Shown one piece after another: positions 58,412 to 64,000 of a DNA stretch of 64,000 nt; position 1 is the first letter of the stretch, and each line of letters begins with the position of its first letter. The stretch is from positions 131,689,937-131,753,936 of the forward strand of contig NC_044981.1 of assembly GCF_008728515.1 (NCBI RefSeq), given 5' to 3'. The notes under the pieces are model-generated. The model was given only the letters and a program-made list of their open reading frames with translations. It ran no database searches and was not told the origin of the DNA. The position numbers and the translations under genes were made by a program. This stretch comes from Papio anubis. Taxonomy: Eukaryota > Chordata > Mammalia > Primates > Cercopithecidae.

Positions 58412-59007
58412 TTTATATTTTTGTGTGTAGATAGTTGTTCAAATTGATGTTTCTGTAGGGGTGAGGTTAGCAGGCCGAGTGGGGCAGAGAAGCACTAGAA
58501 AAGCCTATTCTGCTACCTTGCTGAGGTCTGCTTACTCCTGTTTCTTGATTTTTACATTTTACATGTAATACCTGTTTGACTTTCTACCTCTAGTTAGCTT
58601 CCTTACTAACTCCTTCCCATTTTCTCCCCTCTTCCGTTTTCCAGCTTATATATACCAAAGCTGAGTCATGTAAAGTGCTTTGATTACATGTACTTTCTTT
58701 TACAACTTTATGTTTCATCCTGAAGTTATCCTGATCCTTATCCTTTTCCTTATTTTCTTTGTTTTCTTTGTACCCATCCTTGGTTCAGCTTTAAACTATT
58801 TTAGAAACTGTGAAATTCTTGCTGGTAGGATCAAACATGATATAATCTTTTGGTTCCATTTTCTTTTTTTGTTAAAGCTATCCTTCCTGGCTGGGCCCTC
58901 CATCGTCCTGAACTGGTTTTATTTCTAGAACTGCTGGGTAGCTGTGTGCAGGGAAGTCCTTTGCCTCTTTTTCTGTGCTCTATGTTTCTTTCTTGGTTCA
59001 CTGACAA
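58412..59007. other. Intron-like interval
   Basis: Pyrimidine-rich in part (58540-58760). No exon or repeat supported. Confidence 0.4.
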
Positions 59008-59009
59008 AA

Positions 59010-59433
59010 AGTCAAGAGTTTATCCGTGAACTTGTAACCAGAACTGTTTTTGAATCTTGGCCATTAAAATCAGCATCAGTGGCTGGGTGTGGTGGCTCCT
59101 GCCTGTAATCTTAGCACTTTGGGAGGCTGAGGCAGGTGGATCACCTGAGGTCAGGAGTTTGAGACCAGCCTGGCCAACATGGCAAAACCCCATCTGTATA
59201 AAAATACAAAAATCAGCCAGGTATGGTGGTACCTGCCTATATAGTCCCAGCTACTTGGGTGACTGAGGCAGGAGAATTGCTTGAACCCAGGAGGTGGAGC
59301 TTGCAGTGAGCCGAGATCATGCCACTGCACACCAGCCTGGGTGACAGAGTAAGACTCCATCTCAAAAAAAAAGAAAAAAAAGAGAAAAAATCAACATCAG
59401 CACAGGCTACATCCTAATTTCCTTAATGAAGAC
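59010..59433. repeat. Local duplication, copy 1 (split by Alu)
   Basis: TCAAGAGTTTATCCGTGAAC through CCATTAAAATCAGCATCAG, then after the Alu AATCAACATCAG … TTTCCTTAATG. The same text, without an Alu, lies at 62052-62156. Confidence 0.9.
59080..59390 (+). mobile_element. Alu inserted in the duplicated segment
   Basis: Flanked by AAAATCAGCATCAG and AAAATCAACATCAG (target duplication). The sister copy at 62052-62156 preserves the empty site. Confidence 0.95.
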
Positions 59434-60424
59434 TTCTAGTAGTTGCCCAAAAAAGTGTGAATGGGAGGTGGGTTTCTTGATGCATGCGTGTCTTAAAATG
59501 TCTTTCTCCACTCTCAGTTTGGTTGCTCTTACAGTTTGGTTGTATATAGAATTCTATTAGGTGATTACTTTCCCTCCAAATTATGAAGGCATCTTTTGAA
59601 GCCATTTGAAGGATGCTCTTTCTCTCACCTAAGTCCTCAGAGGTACCTGGAACCTCCAAATCTTCAGACTCTCAGGGCTTTTCCAACAATCAACTTGTTT
59701 CTTGTAGGCCCCCAGCAAAACAGTAACAGTTTTCTGCTTCCTCTGCTCTGCTAAGTCAGTTACTTTGTACATCTGCTTTCCATCTTCTAAAATTTTGTTG
59801 ACATATCTGCTGGCCTGACCCCTCCCATTGTTTTTTTTTATTGTATTATTATTATTATTTTTGCTTTGCTTTTGTGAATTTGTTCCTTGTAAGAGAACTT
59901 TTCTCACTGTCATTTTAGTGTGGTTCCGGGAGGAAGCAGAAATTAGCTTATATTAAATATATTGGATTTTGGAATTTAAATAGATTAAAAACAAAATTCC
60001 ACAAGATTGCCATGGTACTCACATTTGATAAGGACTGCAGCCATAATAAATTTATACTTGTTTCCCCATGCCGGCTGCTGGGTTGAAGTTCATTTATATA
60101 GAGGGAGGTGGAAAAGTCAGGTGATTGAGTGAACATCTAGGGTGCCTGTGAGTGGATAATTGATACGTTATTGGTCAAGAAACTGCTTCCTAGGAAAAGT
60201 TCAGTAAATGTATTATATTTTTTTCCTGTGGTCTTTCAAGGATTAGTTCAGTATAAACTCTTAGAAATATTATATACTTGAACTAGACTTAACAATACAT
60301 ACTTACCAAATTTGTTTTTGCTGTGTATTGGAGGTGACAGCGTTAGTTTAGATTTATTGAGTATATTGGTTTGTCTGTCTTTAGACAGACATATTGTTCT
60401 CACACATATACTTGAATATCCTTT
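59434..60424. other. Intron-like interval
   Basis: Contains a small (ATT)n tract (59845-59860). Nothing else recognised. Confidence 0.4.
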
Positions 60425-60562
60425 GGACCAGGCACGACTGCTCATGCCTATAATCCCAGCACTTTGGGAGGCCAAAGTGGGCAGATCACTTAAGCTCAGG
60501 AATTCAAGACCAGCCTGGGCAACATGAGGAAACCACATCTCTATTAAAAATAAATAAATAAA
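60425..60562 (+). mobile_element. Alu left-monomer element
   Basis: Left monomer only with (AAAT)n tail. GAATAT occurs on both sides. Confidence 0.88.
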
Positions 60563-60980
60563 AGAATATTGTCTGAATATGATTTGGGGATTACAGTAAG
60601 CTTTGAACATATGCAGGTTCTGTTAAATACTGTAAGGATGAAAATTTCATTTCGTTACTAGGTGGGACATAATTAGGGATTTACATTAATGTGAAGGTAC
60701 GGATGTTAGGGATTTTGAGTATGGGTTTTGGGGATGGTAAAACAAAAAGGAAGGTTCTGAATGTCGTAGTGGGTCAGTAGTGACTGTGAGGTCTGAGGAA
60801 ATGTCAGGATGATCTAATGCCTGTTATGTGATCAGTGTTGGTTAATTTAGTTGCCCAGTGGGTTTTAGAGATTTAGAAATTCAGATCTATTATGCGTTAA
60901 TGTAGAAGATGTTTCAGGGAATAGATAAGGAAAGTATTTCCCCAGAGTATGTTGGTATGCTAAATGACTTGAGTCTTTCA
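60563..60980. other. Unassigned interval
   Basis: No feature recognised. Confidence 0.35.
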
Positions 60981-61298
60981 TTTTTTTTTGGGAGACAGAG
61001 TCTCGCTCTATCGCCCAGGCAGGAGTGCAGTGGTGCAATCTCGGCTCCCTGCAACCTCCGCCTCCCGAGTCCAAGCAATTCTCCTGCCTCAGCCTCTTGA
61101 GTGGCTGAGATTACAGGTGCCCACCACCATGCATGGCTAATTTTTATATTTTTGGTGGAGGCGGGGTTTCACCATCTTGGCCAGGCTGGTTTTGAACTCC
61201 TGACCTCGTGATCCACTTGCCTCGGCCTCCCAAGTGCTGAGATTACAGGAGTGAGCCACCGCGCCTGTATGAAAACTTTTCTTCCCCCTACCCTGACC
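60981..61298 (-). mobile_element. Alu with non-Alu 5' extension, copy A
   Basis: The antisense Alu ends CCACCGCGCC and continues TGTATGAAAACTTTTCTTCC then CCCTACCCTG. The same extension follows the Alu at 63242-63543. Both also share GCATGGCTAATTTTTATATT and the shortened CCTCCCAAGTGCTG. Confidence 0.85.
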
Positions 61299-61321
61299 AA
61301 GGAGGGCAGAGGTGATCTGCT

Positions 61322-61376
61322 CTCCTTGACCTCCCAAAGTGCTGGTATTACAGGTGTGAGCCAGTGCACCCAGCCC
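61322..61376 (-). mobile_element. Alu head fragment
   Basis: CTTGACCTCCCAAAGTGCTG then GTGTGAGCCAGTGCACCCAG: the first 50-odd bases of another antisense Alu. Confidence 0.85.
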
Positions 61377-62051
61377 CCATTTGATTTTTAAAACAATTTT
61401 GTGCCACGGGTCTGACAAGAAAAGTGAAGAGTTGAAACTTAACCAGAGTCCTGGAGCAGTTACTAATGGAGCTTCAGGCACAGCCAAGGTCTCTTATGTC
61501 CAGAGTTGTTCTCTCTACACTGTGCGCTTTTGCCAGTTGAAGTTTTCTTGGAAAACTCAGGAAGTCTGCCAAGTTTTATAGCTAGAGGGATGTCCTGTAG
61601 CTTTTATATATTTGTGTCTTGAGCCCTGAAGGTAGACAGAGCTCGGTCTTCCAAAAATAGTTCAATAAATGTGTTAACATTTTGAAATACTACTGAAAAA
61701 ACAAGGAAGTAAAAGTCCTATGGGATTATTGGAAAATGGTGCCAAATGCCTCCACAAGTATTTGAAAAGCAAATGTGGCAGTGGTTATAAGCTAGACAAT
61801 GGTTCATATTCAGCCTTTGCTTTTGGGGACCATTTTTATTATGATAATCTTTTACTGTTTCCCACTACTCTGTTTAATTGCTTCTAGACTCTGGTAGAAA
61901 AGCTACTAAATGAACATCTTCCTTGGAAAATTTTCTTTAATTCACTTCTCTTAAGGAGAAAAAGGAAAACTTTTTTTCCTTAATAAAGTGAGTAAAAGTT
62001 GTGTGTGGGAAAGGTCAGAATGTCACGTACTGAGTTGGGTCTGTCCACCGC
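61377..62051. other. Intron-like interval
   Basis: No repeat or exon supported. Confidence 0.35.
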
Positions 62052-62156
62052 AAAGAAATCAAGAGTTTATCCATGAACTTGTAACCAGAACTGTTTCTGG
62101 ATCTTGGCCATTAAAATCAACATCAGTAAAGCCTACGTCTTGATTTCCTTAATGCC
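62052..62156. repeat. Local duplication, copy 2 (no Alu)
   Basis: AATCAAGAGTTTATCCATGA … ATTAAAATCAACATCAG … TTTCCTTAATG; roughly 88% identical to 59010-59433 without its Alu. Confidence 0.9.
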
Positions 62157-63241
62157 AAGATTGTCTGTTTTAAATTACACACATATGGGAATGTGAATAC
62201 ATTCGTCTTCCCCCACCTCCCTCCGTCCGAAAACAGGAGGAAAATAAAGGTACGTTGAGGATATTCTAAACTGTTGCAGCTCTGCAATGAAGAGCCGTAG
62301 ATGTGGGCTGCATATGTGGTGCAGATGTGGCTCCTACCTAATTGAGGCCATTTCACCTTCATCCTCAGTGCTGCAAGCTTAAATCGAAAGAGGGTGGATT
62401 CTAGAATAGTCTATAGATCTATGATTTATGTGTTACTTGCTCTGTGTAGAACACATAATAGCAGTGAAGGATAATGTGGCATTTTTTTTAAGGACTTTTT
62501 TTTTCCGGTCAGGTTTTCTAAAGCCATGTTTGGTTAGGTTGTTTTTCAAAAGTCATATAGTATCTGATTATCAAAGTGTTTTTGGAAGAAAGACTGTACC
62601 ATTATCAGTTACAGAAAAGTGTTTTATTGTTTTAAACTTTTTACTATGGAAATTTTTCAATATATTCAGAAGTAGAGAATACTGGTATAATGAACGTCAC
62701 GTATCCTCGCCTGGCTTCAACAGTTACCAGCCACATGACCAGTCTTGTTTCATCTGTATTTCCCTTTGACTCCCTGACCCACTCTCCTCTTTATTTTGAA
62801 GCAAATTCCAGACATCATATAATTTTATTTGTGAATACGTGAGATTCCCTCCGCTTCCCTTTTCTTGGCATGTGCTTCGTGGTCTCCCAAATAAAGCTCA
62901 TATTTATTACTGATTTTGTGTAATAACAGAAAGTAGATCATTTGTGACATATTGTTGTGATGTTTTTGGAATAAATATCTGAATATTGTTTTAGTCAGTG
63001 AAAGCAGTTTCACCTAAATGTAGCATTGTGGACACAGAGAATGCTTTAACCAGTGCTAAAAACAAGGCACATAAAACAAAAAATACAGCAAAAAACCCTA
63101 ACAATTTCTAAACCAAATCTGAACTGATCTTCAAATTCTCATATTTTCTCAAGGTAATGTTAAAGTTGATGTTGTATATATTTTTTTTCCTATGACTCCT
63201 ACCTATGTTTATATTATGTTTTATTGTTTTTAGATTTTTCT
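62157..63241. other. Intron-like interval
   Basis: AT-rich, no repeat or exon supported. Confidence 0.35.
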
Positions 63242-63573
63242 TTTTTCTTTTTTTTTTTTTTTTTTTTTAAGATGGAGTCTCACTCTGTCGCCCAGGCTGG
63301 ATGCAGTGGCGTGATCTTGGCTCACTGTAACCTCTGCCTCCCAGATTCAAGCTGTTCTCTGCCTCAGCCTCCTGAGTAGCTGGGATTACAGGCGCCTACC
63401 ACCACGCATGGCTAATTTTTATATTTTTAGTGGAGATGGGGTTTCATCATCTTGGCCAGGCTGGTTTTGGACTCCTGACCTCGTGATCCACCTGCCTCGG
63501 CCTCCCAAGTGCTGGGATTACAGGCGTGAGCCACCGCGCCTGTATGAAAACTTTTCTTCCTCCTACCCTGCCT
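63242..63573 (-). mobile_element. Alu with non-Alu 5' extension, copy B
   Basis: T-run tail 63250-63269, antisense dimer, ends CCACCGCGCC then TGTATGAAAACTTTTCTTCC and TCCTACCCTG, as in copy A at 60981-61298. Confidence 0.88.
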
Positions 63574-64000
63574 TCTTTCCTTCTTTTGTCTAACATAGTT
63601 TAGTGGAAATAATTTGGAACTAGACCAAGCAAAATATTCTTTTTTAGCTGACTGAACTTTAATGGGACTACACAGTTATAAAGTCAAAGCAACCTGTTTG
63701 TATATGGTTCTGGCTGGCAGTATAGAAGGGAAGGTACATGCCTTAAACATTGATGATACACTAATTTAGAAATCATTATGTAAATTGTTGGTATTATAGC
63801 TGCAGCTGACAATCACTTCATAGTCGAAGTGCTTTTCCTAAGTAACAGGCAGTATTTTTATGTTGGAGATAGTTTATTTTATATTTTAATTTGTACTTTC
63901 AATTAAGATATAATTATTTAATATAATTTCTTTGTAAAGTCATTGAATTATAAAATATTGATAATAATAAGCACCATGTTTTGAATACTTAATATATGTC
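63574..64000. other. Unassigned right edge
   Basis: AT-rich, no feature recognised. Confidence 0.35.

Noticed and set aside
1..64000. CRISPR array, operon, phage or bacterial element
   Set aside because: No spaced direct repeats, ribosome binding sites or compact gene organisation; the repeat content is purely primate.

Overview
This window is primate nuclear DNA, most likely from an Old World monkey (Cercopithecidae). About forty Alu copies cover it on both strands, together with L1, MaLR/ERVL and LTR12 relics, hAT, mariner and Tigger fossils, and MIRs. Two young insertions point to the lineage. The Alu at 19822-20139 carries the base combination I associate with the macaque/baboon AluYRa group. 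The L1 tail at 20631-20852 reads like the cercopithecid L1 3' end rather than the human one. No operon-like organisation is present, and no intact protein-coding gene is visible. Almost every open frame lies in an Alu, an L1, an LTR or the CpG island.

Layout. 1-47 kb is a dense graveyard of nested repeats. An old plus-strand L1 (2495-5665) was entered at a TA by a mariner, and both were later entered by Alus. A degraded ERVL reverse-transcriptase stretch (6830-7265) and several MaLR LTRs follow. A primate L1 3' half lies at 16490-18008. A nearly complete minus-strand L1 (19450-26165) has two Alus, an AluYRa-like copy and another L1 tail inside it. A second old L1 (31968-37850) has its 5' part inverted, as expected from twin priming. 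An antisense LTR12/HERV9 LTR lies at 44292-44855.

At 47.75-48.99 kb there is a strong CpG island with GC boxes and no TATA box. Consensus splice donors face outward on both strands (plus GGG|GTAAGG at 48123, minus TGG|GTAAGG at 47759), which suggests a bidirectional promoter. To its right, 48.1-56 kb is unusually poor in repeats and looks like the first intron of a plus-strand gene. A possible 150-bp second exon sits at 55252-55401. The gene is not identified and would continue beyond the window.

The most unusual object is a compact 1.8-kb endogenous retrovirus at 56202-57990. It has two ~505-bp LTRs, an exact tRNA-Lys3-type primer binding site and only 777 bp of interior. That interior appears to be leader plus an env-signal-peptide/Rec-like open frame plus polypurine tract, the shape expected if a multiply spliced HERV-K-class RNA had been reverse-transcribed and integrated. 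LTR divergence by eye (about 28 substitutions in about 490 aligned bases) suggests integration after the ape/Old World monkey split. Other points worth checking are two long hairpins (24137-24227, 31116-31200), a 110-bp local duplication (59010/62055), and two Alus sharing the same non-Alu 5' extension (61268/63540).
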